From assembly GCA_018350325.1 (NCBI GenBank), contig JAEVLN010000002.1, positions 2,274,288-2,338,287 on the forward strand: 64,000 bases of DNA, given 5' to 3'. Shown piece after piece: positions 43,166 through 57,774 of the stretch (its first letter is position 1; each line of letters opens with the position of its first letter). The translations under genes were made by a program, and so were the position numbers. The DNA comes from Globodera rostochiensis (lineage: Eukaryota > Nematoda > Chromadorea > Rhabditida > Heteroderidae). Under the pieces are notes generated by a model. It saw nothing but the letters and a program-made list of their open reading frames with translations, ran no database searches and was not told the DNA's origin.

Positions 43166-43536
43166 CCAGAAATTCTATGGACACCTGGGACCTTAAGAGC
43201 ATCATCCAGGGGCACGGAGGTTTTAAGCCTCCTAGCCGGGTAGGTGGTTGGTCTACCTTTAGTACAAGTTTTGGATGTATAAGACAACTTTTTTTTGGGA
43301 ATTTTATTCCTGAAATTCCACATCATCTCTTCAGTGTTCGTCCAACCCATGCAGCTGCTGATGTGATTGTGTTCGTGATCGGTGGTGGCAACTACGTGGA
43401 GTACCAGAATGTGCAGGAATGGGCTAAGGCTCGTGGCCTTCAACGGTGCACCTACGGATGAACGGAGATGGTCAGCCCGAAGCATTTCGTGGAGCAGCTC
43501 AACACACTGGGCGTCCAGGGCAATGTGACGGAATGA

Positions 43537-43858
43537 GGGGGATGAATCAAACGGTTTATGTATTCGGGGGTTGTAAAAGTAATGAATAAACATTAAAATT
43601 TATTTCAAAATATTCCATCTCCTTTCTCTAATTTTGCACCTTTTTTTGTTAATTCACATCATTTTGGGGATAGAAGCAATGTTTATGCTGGTTGTCGTCT
43701 TGTTCAACATGTTTATTCACCAAAAATAATGGCCGGGGGGAGGACAAAGAAGAGCTTGAATAACAAACAAAAATAAGTTGGAATATTAAAAAGGGGGATT
43801 CAATGCCGGCGGGGGGGGGGGGGGGGGGTGCGGTGTCTTTGCTTTTCTTATTCGCCTA
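43537..43858. other. Spacer with a long G run
   Basis: 3' flank of the SLY1 fragment; G runs near 43735 and 43811-43828. Nothing else seen. Confidence 0.4.
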
Positions 43859-44442
43859 CTAGGTCGTATCATAAAAAATGTCGCTTTTTGACTTTTTGAT
43901 AAAAAAGTCATATAAAAGTTGTTGAAGCGCCCCAATTTTTTTATAAGAAAATATCCCCGTCTGAGTGGAGTATTTTGATAGGTAAACGGTTTCTGAAGCT
44001 TTTCATACCGTCGAAATAAAAATTCCCAAAACCGCTTTGGTCGAACATACCAAAAACAGTTTTTCCGGTTTTAAACCGTTTTGCTTGGAGAAAGCTCTCC
44101 GGTTTTATCCATCCCCCTAAAAGACAATTGATTCTGCATCGTATTCAAAAAACCGCTTACGGATCCGTCAACTCTTCGATTTTTTAAAAATCCTTGAAGT
44201 TTTTCGCCAAAATTGGCTCTTCAGAAATGACCAAAAATGGTTTTGTGGATTTAAAACCGGTTCAAAAGCGAAGAATCTGTTCGATGTAAGCACAACTTCT
44301 ATAGAATAGCTGTTTCTGCATTGAATGCAAAAAATTGTACTAGGGATATTTTCTTAAAAAAAAATTGGGGCGCTTCAACAACTTTTTATATGACTTTTTT
44401 ATCAAAAAGTCAAAAAGCGACATTTTTTATGATACGACCTAG
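43859..44442. mobile_element. 584-bp Tc1/mariner-like MITE with about 100-bp inverted ends
   Basis: Begins CTAGGTCGTATCATAAAAAA and ends with its inverse; the arms stay almost perfectly complementary for about 95-100 bp including CAATTTTTTTATAAGAAAAT. It is flanked by TA on both sides (43857-43858 and 44443-44444). The unique interior is non-coding. Confidence 0.88.
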
Positions 44443-45290
<848 letters not shown>

Positions 45291-45291
45291 C

Positions 45292-45480
45292 AAGTTTACA
45301 TTTTACGGCGCTGAATCTACCAGTTTTGAGGCCCGGTCGTTCTTCGCCTGCATCCAGCCAAGCATATATGCGTCAACGGCCCCAGCTCCCTTAACGGAAA
45401 AAGGGTGGGTGTACTGCTTGAAAATGTGGTGGTTATGATCATGGCCGCCCAACGCCATGCACTCGCGCGGGTTGGATTAT
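45292..45480 (-). other. Coding-like fragment in two frames
   Basis: Minus strand: [20 protein letters not shown] in one frame is followed without a splice site by [20 protein letters not shown] in the next, ending at a TAA near 45313. The composition is coding-like. It is either a decayed exon with one indel or chance. Not identified. Confidence 0.3.
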
Positions 45481-45491
45481 AATCATCCTAC

Positions 45492-45521
45492 CAGGGGCGT
45501 TATCCAGGGGGGGGGGAGGGG

Positions 45522-45560
<39 letters not shown>

Positions 45561-45889
45561 GGGAATCAGATCAGGGGAATTCCCCCCCCCCACCCCGAAA
45601 TGAAATTTGAGAAAAAAAACAAGAGGGGGACCCTTTTGTTTTACACTTTTTCAATTTTTTTGACCAATTTTCTTAACAAAATTCACATAAAAATTTTCCC
45701 GGCGGCGCCTATCGGCACCGCCGACTCCCCCCCCCCCCCCCTAGAAGTGAAGCAAAATTCGCAAAAAATTTGCTTTTTTGAAAATTTCCCAAAATAAAAC
45801 GCATGGCGCTCAAATGGGAAAGCCATTCGATCGCGGCGCTCAGATTGGCAAATTCCCCCCTCCGAAAAAATTTTCTGGCTACGCCCCTG
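45492..45889. mobile_element. Probable hAT-type element with a G/C-run interior
   Basis: Ends CAGGGGCGTTA and TACGCCCCTG are inverse complements of the hAT type, but no 8-bp duplication is found at the exact ends. The interior starts with about 50 G residues broken by a few other bases, and contains the GCCTATCGGCACCGCCGAC palindrome shared with 33081-33106. Confidence 0.6.
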
Positions 45890-45903
45890 GCCCACCCACC
45901 CAT

Positions 45904-48330
<2,427 letters not shown>

Positions 48331-48854
48331 ACAAAGATGACAGCTGATCAGTGCTAATTCTATGAAGCTGATCAGTGCCATTTTAATGATAGATGAAAGC
48401 TGATCGGTGTCATTCAAATCAAACTAATGCGGTTCATCACCAGGACCAGAGTCATCGCCAAAAAGTCCCCATGATTCATGATCGGATCTGATCAGGGACC
48501 GATCATTGCCAAAAAGTCCCCATGATTCATGATCGGATCTTATCAGGGCCGGATCACGCGGAGACAAAATCACCGATTGCATTCATTCGAACAAAGCGTC
48601 GCAGGAACTTCCCCGGGGGTGGGGGGATACAAATCGAAAAGCTTTCATGACGACAACAGTTGCCAGCAGCTGCCCACATAAACGGGAGGGAGGAAGGACT
48701 GATCGACAACTTACAGTTAAAATTCGGCCCATATAGCGTGGTTGTTGTGAACATGCAGAAACTCGTGTGTATGATGAAGGTTGAAGCGACCGTTGTTTTG
48801 CAGTGTGGCTCTCCTTAAATTGAGGTCCGACGAAAATGTGTTTTTATTTTTAGT
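48331..48854. repeat. Spacer with a short tandem duplication
   Basis: A 55-60-bp unit with CCAAAAAGTCCCCATGATTC is present twice at 48460-48555, and TGATCAGTGCCATT-type motifs recur between 47360 and 48420. No exon for the oxidase N terminus was recognised. Confidence 0.55.
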
Positions 48855-49050
48855 GCACTTACATAAAATACCCGCAATTCGCAACGCATTTGCAGTACCA
48901 AACCCGTCTTTCCCTGGAGTTGCTGAAAAACCAATACGTCACACACAGGTTCAATCCTATGCGCGCACGCGCCTCGTCGTACGTCAACCCGTTTGAATTG
49001 GGGTATGGGACGTATCTTTGCATTATCCATATGCACAATTCACTATCAGG
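48855..49050 (+). CDS. Unidentified exon
   Basis: After a TTTTTAG acceptor an open plus-strand frame of 65 codons contains YQTRLSLELLKNQYVTHRFN and VNPFELGYGTYLC, ending at a good donor (CAG|GTAAGCC). The composition is coding-like. NPFELG recalls the segment after the DHHC domain in palmitoyltransferases, but nothing else supports this. Neighbouring exons were not found. Confidence 0.35.
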
Positions 49051-49236
49051 TAAGCCAAAAATAGGAGTAAAAAAAGAGTAAAGATATTAAGAGTTCTTAG
49101 AAGACACAAAAATTTTCCGTATTTATAATATTGATTCGCGCACATTTAATAAATATAACACTTACGCATTTTGCAAAAATTACCAGATGGCGAACAAAAT
49201 AAATGTACACAACAACAATACAAAAAGATTCGAGTT

Positions 49237-49759
49237 TCAAACTCCTAAAAACTTGCGACCATACATCGCGGCCTTCTGATCAAAATTTGCCGATCTAATA
49301 GGAGCATCTTGTCCGTAGAAAGGGTTCATCGAGAATTTGATGTACATCTCATACCTGAATTGCTTAAAATGGCTTTAATTCAGTCTAAAAGAGACGAACA
49401 TTTCCTGGAAGAACTGCTTGATCCCCTCTTCGCTCTTTTGCGTGTGCAGCATCAGAAATCGAATTCGACTGGCAGTGACAAACGCTGACACAAACCATTC
49501 GTTGAACTTGTCCACAAGCTGAAAGTGATTGGGCTGCCATTGCCTCTCTCCGCGACTAAATTACCTTTAGGTACATTTGCGTCTCACGCAGCGTCTGTTC
49601 GTCCACAATGTCCAATGCGGCATGAGCAATGAACTGCAGCAAATGGTGCGTCTCCTGCTGCTGCTCGCGCTTCTTTGGTGGGAAGTCCATCTCGAACAGA
49701 GGCTGGTCCTGACGACCCACAATCACAAAGTAATAATCCTTGCCGCCCGCAGTGCTCAT
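49237..49759 (-). CDS. TRAPPC2: TRAPP complex subunit 2 (sedlin)
   Basis: Three exons in phase: MSTAGGKDYYFVIVGRQDQP through FIAHAALDIVDEQTLRETQM to YLK, then FNEWFVSAFVTASRIRFLML and EEGIKQFFQEMF, then YEMYIKFSMNPFYG to a C terminus RKFLGV. This matches sedlin end to end (FYFVIVG.., QFIAHAALD, KFNEWFVSAFVTA, IKFSMNPFY) and has the normal length of about 140 residues. Part of the TRAPP tethering complexes of ER-Golgi traffic and autophagy. The RPL5 gene lies upstream on the same strand, about 220 bp away. Confidence 0.95.
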
Positions 49760-49977
49760 GATGCTGGAAGCAATGCTCAATAATGTCACAAATTAGGAAA
49801 AAAATTCATCGAACATTCGCAACCGTTTAGCATACAAATATTTATAGTAAAGAAACAGAAAAACAAAAAAGTGTCAACAACCTTAACATTTTCTTACCGC
49901 AAAACAACAAAGAAAAACGGACCGATCACATTCCTATCGATTCGTCTTCTGAACTTCCTCAAATTCGGTCAATTCTC

Positions 49978-51734
49978 TCAGCTTTCCAACACCGCCTCCT
50001 GCTGGCTTTTCAGGTGAAGCAGATAAGCCTGATAGACAAAGGAAATAAGTAAACATTTTTAATCGTTTGTTTTTCAAAAGTTTGCTCCTAATCAAGTTGA
50101 ATACCTCGCCACAGTAAACCTTTAAACATTTCTCTAGCCACAAAAGTGTACCTTTTTGTTGGCCACCCGGTGCTTGCGTTCTCGCAGTGTATACTTCTGT
50201 TTGTTCCAATGCTTTTGCTCCGCTGGTTTCTTCGGCTCCTTCTTCGTGAAGGACGGGTCCGCACGGATGGCCTCGTGCGCCTTTTTATAGATGCCTTCCA
50301 ACTTAAAACAAATTGATTAAATAAATAAAAATCATTATTGGCACCAACCCCCCCCCCCTCCTCTTAAGTACCATTTTGGCACATAAAAACCAACAACCGA
50401 CCATGTCCGAAGCAATGCCATGCTTGATGAATTGAGAGAACTGGCGTTTGTACGCCTCCTCGTCATCGTCCTTCAGATGCGCCATGTAGTCGGCCACGTG
50501 CTTGCCCAAGATGCGGTCTCGGTGAGCTCCAGCGTTGTACGTCTTGCTCTCCGGGTCGTAGCCAAAGAAGCGAGTTTCACTAAAATTGTCATTTAGAAAG
50601 GAGACTAAATTAAATCCAACATAAAATTTTTTGTTTTCATTTCTAACCTGTGTGGCACGTGGATGCCACCGTCCGCTACGCCTTTCATCACAGCGAACAG
50701 TTTTGCGCCGGTGGTCGTGCGGGCAAGCCCCGTGTCCAGTACACAAGTAAACGGGTTTGGATTGTCGCCTTCCTAAAAAATGATGAATAATCGAAACTTC
50801 TGGCCAGATTAAATAGATGGGTTTTTTTGGTATTGGAAGAGAAGCGAGAGTTCAATTCCGTTAGTCCCTCTAAGGCAGAGGCAAGTGACACTGCCATGAG
50901 GGGAGGGGGAGGGAGGGAGGGGGGGGGGGGGGAAAATCCCACCTCCCTTAATTTTTCAAAGTACTGCCCGGCAGAATTGTAAAGCCAATAATTGCAACAA
51001 ACCTGCTCAACGTCAAAGTCTTCTCCGTCCACCTGCTCTTTGCCCTTGTAAACGCTGTCCAACTTCAACTTTTGCAGATGACGGCGTGCCAGCAAAAGCC
51101 CCGTGGCGTAAGCGGCTGCGTAATTTGTCAACCCAACCTAAGTTTAGTTTTCATTCGAATTATGCTCTACATGTAAACTTTTTGTCTAATTAAAAAGGGT
51201 TACAGTATTTATAATTATTGCAATAAAGCGAAACCTTAATTCCATAATGAGGCAACTCATGCCCATATGCAGCACAAACGACCGTGTCGCCTTCGATGCG
51301 CGAAAACGCAATCTAAAGAATAGCAATTTAATTGGTGAAACAATAAAAGCAGAAATTTTGATTAAAAAAACTTAGTGCTGAAAGGTCTCGATTACATAAT
51401 ATATCGACTAAAAATTCCAGACTTCTGCCAACCGAAAATGTTTTTTTTTCCAAATATGGCCTGATTTAAGTTCAGTGGAAATCGACTCAAAATCCAAACC
51501 TGCGCAATGATGTCTTTGTTGGTGAAACGCACGATAAGACGATACTTCGGCGTGTTATATTTGTTTTTGTCTTGCACCGTCAAACGCTTTCGCGCGTAGT
51601 AGTCGGTTTTGCCTGGTAAGCCAATGATTTTGGTTTTTTCTTTGCAATAAAAGCTTACCTTGTCGTCGACGCTTAAATTTTGGCTGAAAGCGCTTGAAAT
51701 AGGCACGATTCTTCACAACTTTAATGAATCCCAT
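49978..51734 (-). CDS. RPL5: 60S ribosomal protein L5 (uL18)
   Basis: At least seven exons. [20 protein letters not shown] opens the protein; then [127 protein letters not shown], and a basic tail ending [12 protein letters not shown]. Complete and conserved; binds 5S rRNA in the large subunit. A run of about 15 G sits in an intron near 50915. No defects are seen. Confidence 0.96.
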
Positions 51735-52017
51735 CGCTGTTTTTGTTTGCTTTGTTCTTAAAATAGAATCAAATTGGGAACATTTACAACGTGATTGTGA
51801 ACAAAATGAGAAAATAAACAAATTTGGGTCAGGGTTCGATTGGTAAGGATGTCAGAGAGTGTCTCAGCGTGATCAACTCGGCGCGCTAAGTTAACCTCGG
51901 CGCCGAAATTGTAAAATAACAAGACCGATTTACCTGCCCTTTGTGAAATTTTGTTTTCCAAATAACAAAAACTTTGGTACAAATTTTATGCTGTGGCAAT
52001 CACATTAAACTAGAGAT
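51735..52017. other. Upstream region of RPL5
   Basis: AT-rich, presumably containing the ribosomal protein gene promoter; no specific motif identified. Confidence 0.4.
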
Positions 52018-52490
52018 CGTCGGATAATAGTATATAGCTGGTCCCCCCCCCCCCCTATTTTTTAAAAAAATACATTCAAAGTTCGAGAAAAAGGTGTTTT
52101 TAGGGGTTTCGGGGGCGTAAAATCCGATATGATATCCCTTTCGGTCAATTCCGAATTCCGGACCGAATTCTAACAATTTTTCAAAAATTCAAAATTTTCC
52201 AAAATTTAATGTTGTCCTCAAAATCATTTAAAAAGCATGAATTCGATCATTACTTGCCTTTTACTTGTAATTTTGTGCTTTTTGAATGATTTGGAGGCAG
52301 GCCAAGAATGGAAGATTTTGAATTTTTGAAAAATTGTTTGAATTCGGGTCCGGGCTTCGAAATTGGTCGAAATAAATGTCAGATTCGGATTCTACGCACC
52401 GAAAACCCCTAGAAACTCCTTTTTCCCGGCTTTGAAAAACTTATTTAATTTTTTTTAATGGGGGGACCATCTATACTATTACCGATCGTG
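52018..52490. mobile_element. Inverted-terminal element of about 470 bp
   Basis: GATAATAGTATATAGCTGGT followed by a C run at the left faces a G run followed by ACCATCTATACTATTACC at the right. The interior also has inverted segments (CGAATTC...GAATTCG and TTTTTGAAAAATTG). The target duplication is unclear. Confidence 0.55.
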
Positions 52491-52733
52491 TCCCGAACTT
52501 GTTGAAATTCACATTCCCGCTCCCGCAATTTTTATTTTAGTCTTTTCCCGTTCTCGATAATAATTGGCAAAGTGTCTCTTCAAAAAATTTAAATTTCAGA
52601 ACAAAACCCCTAAAATTACAAAAATTTTTAACTTCGTTTTTTGATTTTCTGCATCTCCCCTGCCCGAAGCTTTTTGAAATTTCCGTTCCCGCATTTTCTT
52701 TTTGTTCCAAATTTGTCGGCAGCTAATACATAG

Positions 52734-53578
52734 ATGGCCTCTGAAAATGTTGAAGCTGCTAATCAAGAGACTTATTTTTCGCATCAAGAACGGATGTTTC
52801 CGGAGTTGGATGGGACGGACAAACGTTTGATACCCACTGAGCAGTTTTTAAAAGCATGCCAGGGCATTGCGGAGTTCGTCGGTTATTTTTCTAAAAATTT
52901 TTTTTTAATCTTCTAGTCTCATTTTGCAGGTTTCCTCGGCCTAGCTTTTGTCCCGGTTAAGAAGGACATTGTTGGAAATGTGCATAAAGTGAGGACAAAA
53001 TTTGACACGGACCGGCAAAGAATGGAAATGCTGCAAGATCTTGTGGACATTGACCTGGCTGAAAACGGCGGAAAAATTGGCGCCGCCACAGAGGGCCTCT
53101 TGTGGCTTAAACGGTTGGATTTTGTTATGAAATTGGACAAAAATTGTTTATCACAGAGGCCTCGAATTTATGTTGGAGTTGCTGAAGGCACTTGTCCGTG
53201 ACTACAAAAATGCGCGGATGAAAGGCGAAGACCTGAGCAAAACGGAGAATTTGTCGGGCATTTTGAGTGATGCCTATGAGAGGACGCTTAAACGCCATCA
53301 CAATTTTGTGTCCAAACAAATTTTCAAAGTTAGTGGACTCTTTTTGTAAAAATTCTCTTTTCTTGCTATACAATAATTTTGAGGTCGTCTTGCACGCGGC
53401 GCCCTACCGCCGGACTCTGTTGTTGGCCATAGCATATGGCCACGGAGGCCTGGAAGAGATGTGCATTGAGCACATTGCTGAACTGCTCGGCAATTTCGAT
53501 GCCAACGTCAACACGCTGGTCGATTACTACTACCTGAAGAAGTTGGAACAGCCGCCTCGGCAGCAACAGAAATGTTAA
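52734..53578 (+). CDS. Glycolipid transfer protein (GLTP-domain)
   Basis: Start MASENVEAANQETYFSHQER. Exons join as IPTEQFLKACQGIAEFV / GFLGLAFVPVKKDIVGNVHK / LWLKR spliced to GLEFMLELLKAL / AYERTLKRHHNFVSKQIFK / VVLHAAPYRRTLLLAI. These match GLTP: the DI.GNI.K helix with Asp and Asn that bind the sugar headgroup, the WLKRGL motif (Trp and Lys/Arg headgroup contacts), and KYH..W/HH region. About 220 residues, normal for the family. Transfers glycosphingolipids or ceramide-1-phosphate between membranes. The final codons (QQQKC) end at TAA; a further exon is not needed. Confidence 0.9.
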
Positions 53579-53809
53579 AAAATTTTTTTTTTAAAAATAT
53601 GAATGAATAAATTAATTTGTTTAGAATCCTACTGTCCAAAGCTCAATTCGAAGCCAGCCAAGGAAGAGCAGAGAACCAAAGGCAACCAACTTTTTGTGAA
53701 CTCAGGCCCCCCGATAAGAATAACGGATTTTGTATAACTTTTTATGTTTTGTTTTTATTCTTATCCATTCATATCAACAATTAAAAAACGTTTTAAATTG
53801 AAATGCTGT

Positions 53810-55062
53810 CTAATCATCCTGCTCCATTGCCCGGATTTCTTCCTGCACAAACGCTTCCCAACTGTCAATGTTTTCTTGTGGGATCACCTTAAAAATGGGG
53901 TATTCACAACTTTTTCGAACTCAATTTCAATCCGGAATCCATCCATTAGTAGGAGGTCCGTTTAGACCAACCTCAAATTTCCCGTCACTGTCCTCGCCCA
54001 CCCACGCCATTTCCACGCGTTGCCCCGTGGCACCCTCGTCTCGCACCGCCAGCAAAGTGTGAATAGCCTTCTTGGCCAGCTCCGTCTTGTCCAATTGCTC
54101 CCGGTCCTGGATCTTCTCAATCTCCGTTTTGGCAGCTTGCGCATTCTTTCTAAAAGGGTATATTTTGGAAACTTAGTCAATACATAAGCTAAAAACTTTC
54201 GGGTTTCAACAATGAATTCTTTTTGTCTGAACGAATGATGTCTCATTTCAATTAATTTGATGCAAATAGTGGCAAAACCGACCCGATCACCCATGCGTAG
54301 TACTTCAAACATTGTCCAGAAGGCTCAACGCAATAGATGGAAGAACCAACCTAAGAAAAATAAATAAACAAATTGCCGTAAAGAACAAAAAACGGACATC
54401 TTTGTCCCACTGCACCAGAAACAGTGACACACCGTACGGACGACTTATGCCCAGCGTAAAAATGTGCACACGCTCGCCAACCTTAAAAATAAAGCACACC
54501 GAAAATTCTCTTTTTCACTTTCTATTCAACGCACTGATCTGGCCAGCTTTTTGACGGCCACCGGCTGCAAATTGTCCTTCAGAAAGGTTTTCGCTTCATC
54601 TTTGGCATAGTCGAGTACGGCATTCAAATCCTGATGGAGTCCCGAGCCGACCAATCCGATGTGATCGGTAACTTTAAAGATGCGCGTGTTGGCCGTCTAA
54701 GAAGTAGAGACCGGCCTTTGAGCTTATCACCCGACCCCAAGTTTCCGGACCCGGCGCAGACCAAACAAACGTTTTTCAAGCAGTTTAAATTCGGAAATGA
54801 CTAAGCAAAGTTTAATTTTTCAAAAACCAGTAATGATTTATATTACATATGTATATCATTTTTGTTTCTTTAAAAAAACCTTGAGTGTGAGTTTGGACGG
54901 CTGTGGCAAATCGACGGCGACCAAAACGCCTTTTTTGCAGCTCAACGCGATCACAGTTACGCTGGAGTCCACCGCTTTGGCGGCATACTCCACCTGAAAA
55001 ATGCGGCCCTCTGGAGAAAAGGTGGAGGCAGCCAAATCATAGCCAGTGCCGATGGAACTCAT
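53810..55062 (-). CDS. PSMA3: Proteasome subunit alpha type-3
   Basis: Six exons. [20 protein letters not shown] and [20 protein letters not shown] form the alpha N-terminal signature; then [79 protein letters not shown] and a C terminus [15 protein letters not shown] plus an acidic end. Matches PSMA3 (pas-7 in C. elegans) along its whole length. Structural subunit of the 20S outer ring. It is transcribed divergently from BCS1. Confidence 0.94.
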
Positions 55063-55532
55063 AATTCGAAATAATAAAGCTGTTGCTGTTTTGGTTTGAA
55101 TTGTTTATATAAAATGCCATTTTAAATTTTTGACAAAGCAAAAAGACACAAACAAATAATTTAAAATCATTAAAAAATATAGCATAGAAAAAAAAGTTGG
55201 GTTTTCTTAGTGGTTTCCGGAAATGGTTAAATTTCACATTTTTGAGAAATGAAATTTTTAAAAAAATGCTTACAATTTGTTGGTGTTGTGTATTGAATTT
55301 GAATTTGACATAATAACGGCGCGCCACAAAAAAAATTTCGAAATAAAGCGTCGCTTTTTTAAGGCGTTTATTAAGCCCGTACTTTTGAAAATTCTGGCCC
55401 GGGATCCTTGTTTTTAGGGAAGTGTTTGTGGACTTGACTTTTCCGGACAAAAATCCAAGTCAAGGATGCCTTGGATCCAGGCTTGGTCCTGATTTTTTTC
55501 AAAAATTAGTAATTTTTAAATAATTACAGAAA
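55063..55532. promoter_or_regulatory. Shared intergenic region between PSMA3 and BCS1
   Basis: 470 bp, very AT-rich, between two divergent housekeeping genes, so a bidirectional promoter region by position. A minus-strand open frame here has background composition and is not counted as a gene. Confidence 0.45.
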
Positions 55533-57524
55533 TTGTCAAGAATATTTATGAATTATTTTTCGTCAATTCTCCACGCTTCTTCGTCCGCCCCATTGACGGA
55601 AGGGACAGCAACCGTCGCGGGTGGCAATGCCCGGCAAAGTCTTTTCGACACGTTCGCTGCCAATCCGCTGTTCACCGGCGGTGCTGGTCTGATGGGTGTC
55701 GGAGTGCTGTTCAACTACGGACGCAAGTTGGCGCTGGTGGGCGCCTCTGTTTTACGACGGAAATACGTGTCCACGTTGGAGCTGAGCAATGAAGACCAGT
55801 GCGTGTTTTTATGCTTTTATTCAGATCAAGTCCATAAGAGGATCGGGCGGAGCCGTAGGCTCAACATGAAATTTTTTTGTCATTTCGAAAATGTTCTAAA
55901 ATTTGTTACGTTTTTCACACAGGCATTGTTTTTTTTTTAATTTATCGGTTCTGGATTTTCCCTAAGCTAAAAGGACTAAAAAAACCTCGGACTTGTACAA
56001 AAATGTACCCCCTTTCCTTCAATGGACAGAGCCTACAAATGGGTGTTGGACTTCATCAACAAGCAAAGTCAACGGAAGACCAACCAACTGTCGGTGAGCT
56101 CTTCCGTGCTGATCAGCGAAAGTGGCAAAGCGTCAACCCGGTTCTTCTTCATGCCGGGCCAAGGCCATCATTACATGAACTATGGGCGTCGATGGGTCCG
56201 CGTGGAGCGCGAGCGGACAGAACAAATGTTGCAGAGGGATGACATGCGAAGGACGCCGCTGGAAACCGTCCGACTGACCACAATTGGTCATTTTTTTCGT
56301 TAAAAGAAGGCTTAAAATTTGAAAACGAAGAGCTTTGATTTATTTGTTGCATTCATGAAAATATAATCAACAAAATGCGAAATTGAGCGTAAATTTGGGT
56401 TTAGAATAAAAATGTTGTTCTTTTAGGTGTTACGCCCGACTTTTGGCGACAATTGTTGGAAAAGGCTGCAAAAGATGCGTTGTCAGAGGTAAAATCCACC
56501 GGTGGTGGCAAAATGAATAAACATTGAAAAAAGTTAGGTGGAGACGGGCCTTGCCGTGTACACGCCGCTCGGCCCCGCCTGGCATCATTTTGGGAAGCCG
56601 CGCAAGAAGCGACCGCTGGAGACAATTGTTCTGGACGATGGCATCCGCGAAGCTGTTCAGGCTGACCTCGAAAGCTTTTTCAACTCACACAAATGGTCGG
56701 TCGGTTGTTTCATTTTTTTCTTAATGTTCCAATCATGTTAAGGTACACCGACCGCGGCATTCCTTACCGTCGCGGCTATTTGTTCTATGGACCACCGGGC
56801 ACTGGCAAAAGCAGTTTCATCTCGGCATTGGCCGCCCATTACGGCTACAACATTTGCATGCTGTCGCTGAGCGATCGGACGATGGACGACCTTCGGCTGA
56901 ACCATTTGATGAACAGTGCACCTTCTTATGTTGGTCATTTTTTGTCGAAATTTTGCAGTCTTATGAACGTTTTTCCCTTGTTATTGCAGAGTTTTCTGCT
57001 TTTGGAGGACATTGACAATGCGTTCGTCCGTCGGGATAATGAGGCGGACAACGCGCAGTTGGAGGCCTTCGACGGGTTGACTCGGGTCACCATGTCCGGA
57101 CTGCTGAACGCCATCGACGGGGTGGTCAGTGCGGAGGAGCGTGTGCTGTTCATGACCACCAACCACGTGAGACGGTTGGATCCAGCGCTGATCAGGCCCG
57201 GGCGCGTCGACGTCAAGCAGTACTTCGGCAACTGTACTGGGCCAATGCTTGAGCAGGTCCGGATATTTTAAATTTTGAGTTTTGTTTTGTTAAATATTTA
57301 CATATTCAGAAAAACTTCCTAATACGATCTGTTTTCAGATGTTTGCCAAATTTTTTGACGGAATATCGGCAGAAATGTGCGCGCAATTTCGGGACAAAGT
57401 GTCGTCACTGGACAACGACTTTTCGCCTGCCTCCATTCAGGGCCATCTGCTCAACTACAAAACGGAGCCCGCATTGGCGATACAGAATGTGTCTCAACTG
57501 GCCGACACACAACTTCGAAAATAG
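55533..57524 (+). CDS. BCS1L: Mitochondrial AAA chaperone BCS1
   Basis: N-terminal exon with a single hydrophobic segment ([20 protein letters not shown]) as in the inner-membrane anchor. Then [91 protein letters not shown] with Walker [18 protein letters not shown] (Walker B), [32 protein letters not shown], and a C-terminal helical region. Complete and of normal length. It translocates the folded Rieske protein for complex III assembly. ATG at 55533 or 55548 are both possible. Confidence 0.95.
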
Positions 57525-57774
57525 AAGGAAAAAAATCGATTTGTTTGACAGATTTCAATTTGTCCTTTTGTCTTCATTCTTTATACTGAAAGAATTATTG
57601 TTTATTATTAATAATTAATTCCTTGCCTCTAAAGCAGTGGATCAACCGTCTTTTACGGTAGTGATGTGAAAATTTTCCGTAGTTGGTACTGATATGTGTC
57701 CATTTGTCCAGATCCCATCAAGGAATTCTCCCTTTAATCCTCAGCTCCAACCCGGGTCGCAAACGGCTTAGAAA
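57525..57774. other. Short spacer duplicated upstream of both TBL3 copies
   Basis: AT-rich after BCS1. The last 60-80 bp before 57775 are repeated before 60247, so the duplication unit includes this flank. Confidence 0.5.

Larger units (their letters stand above)
41385..43536 (+). pseudogene. SCFD1: SLY1/SCFD1 (Sec1/Munc18 family) 3' portion with frameshift and in-frame TGA
   Basis: Reads as exons SPELLEE, then (after a one-base frame change) KKRLIDLHTNVATALLDNIK and TRKLDVLFETEEKLL, EIPIVETLRDSPDKEDIMRL, EAEQRELQAFIEERAVISDA, RFVMEGVKNLVPKKHNLPLT, FRLFDPKLLQG, DVIVFVIGGGNYVEYQN and SPKHFVEQLNTLG. This is the C-terminal half of SLY1, the SM protein for ER-Golgi fusion. The N-terminal half is missing. 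Two defects are visible: the frameshift near 41398, and TGA at 43459-43461 at the position of a conserved Cys (YGC in SLY1). The last intron holds a large inverted repeat. Confidence 0.78.

Noticed and set aside
43456..43464. Selenocysteine at the SLY1 TGA
   Set aside because: SLY1 is not a selenoprotein family, the copy is truncated and frameshifted elsewhere, and no recoding hairpin was recognised.
49934..50040. RPL5 reading on to a longer C terminus
   Set aside because: The frame in phase with the previous exon ends [12 protein letters not shown], matching the normal RPL5 end; the longer frame is out of phase.
55037..55450. 137-codon minus-strand ORF between PSMA3 and BCS1
   Set aside because: Background composition, overlaps the PSMA3 start and lies in the shared promoter region.
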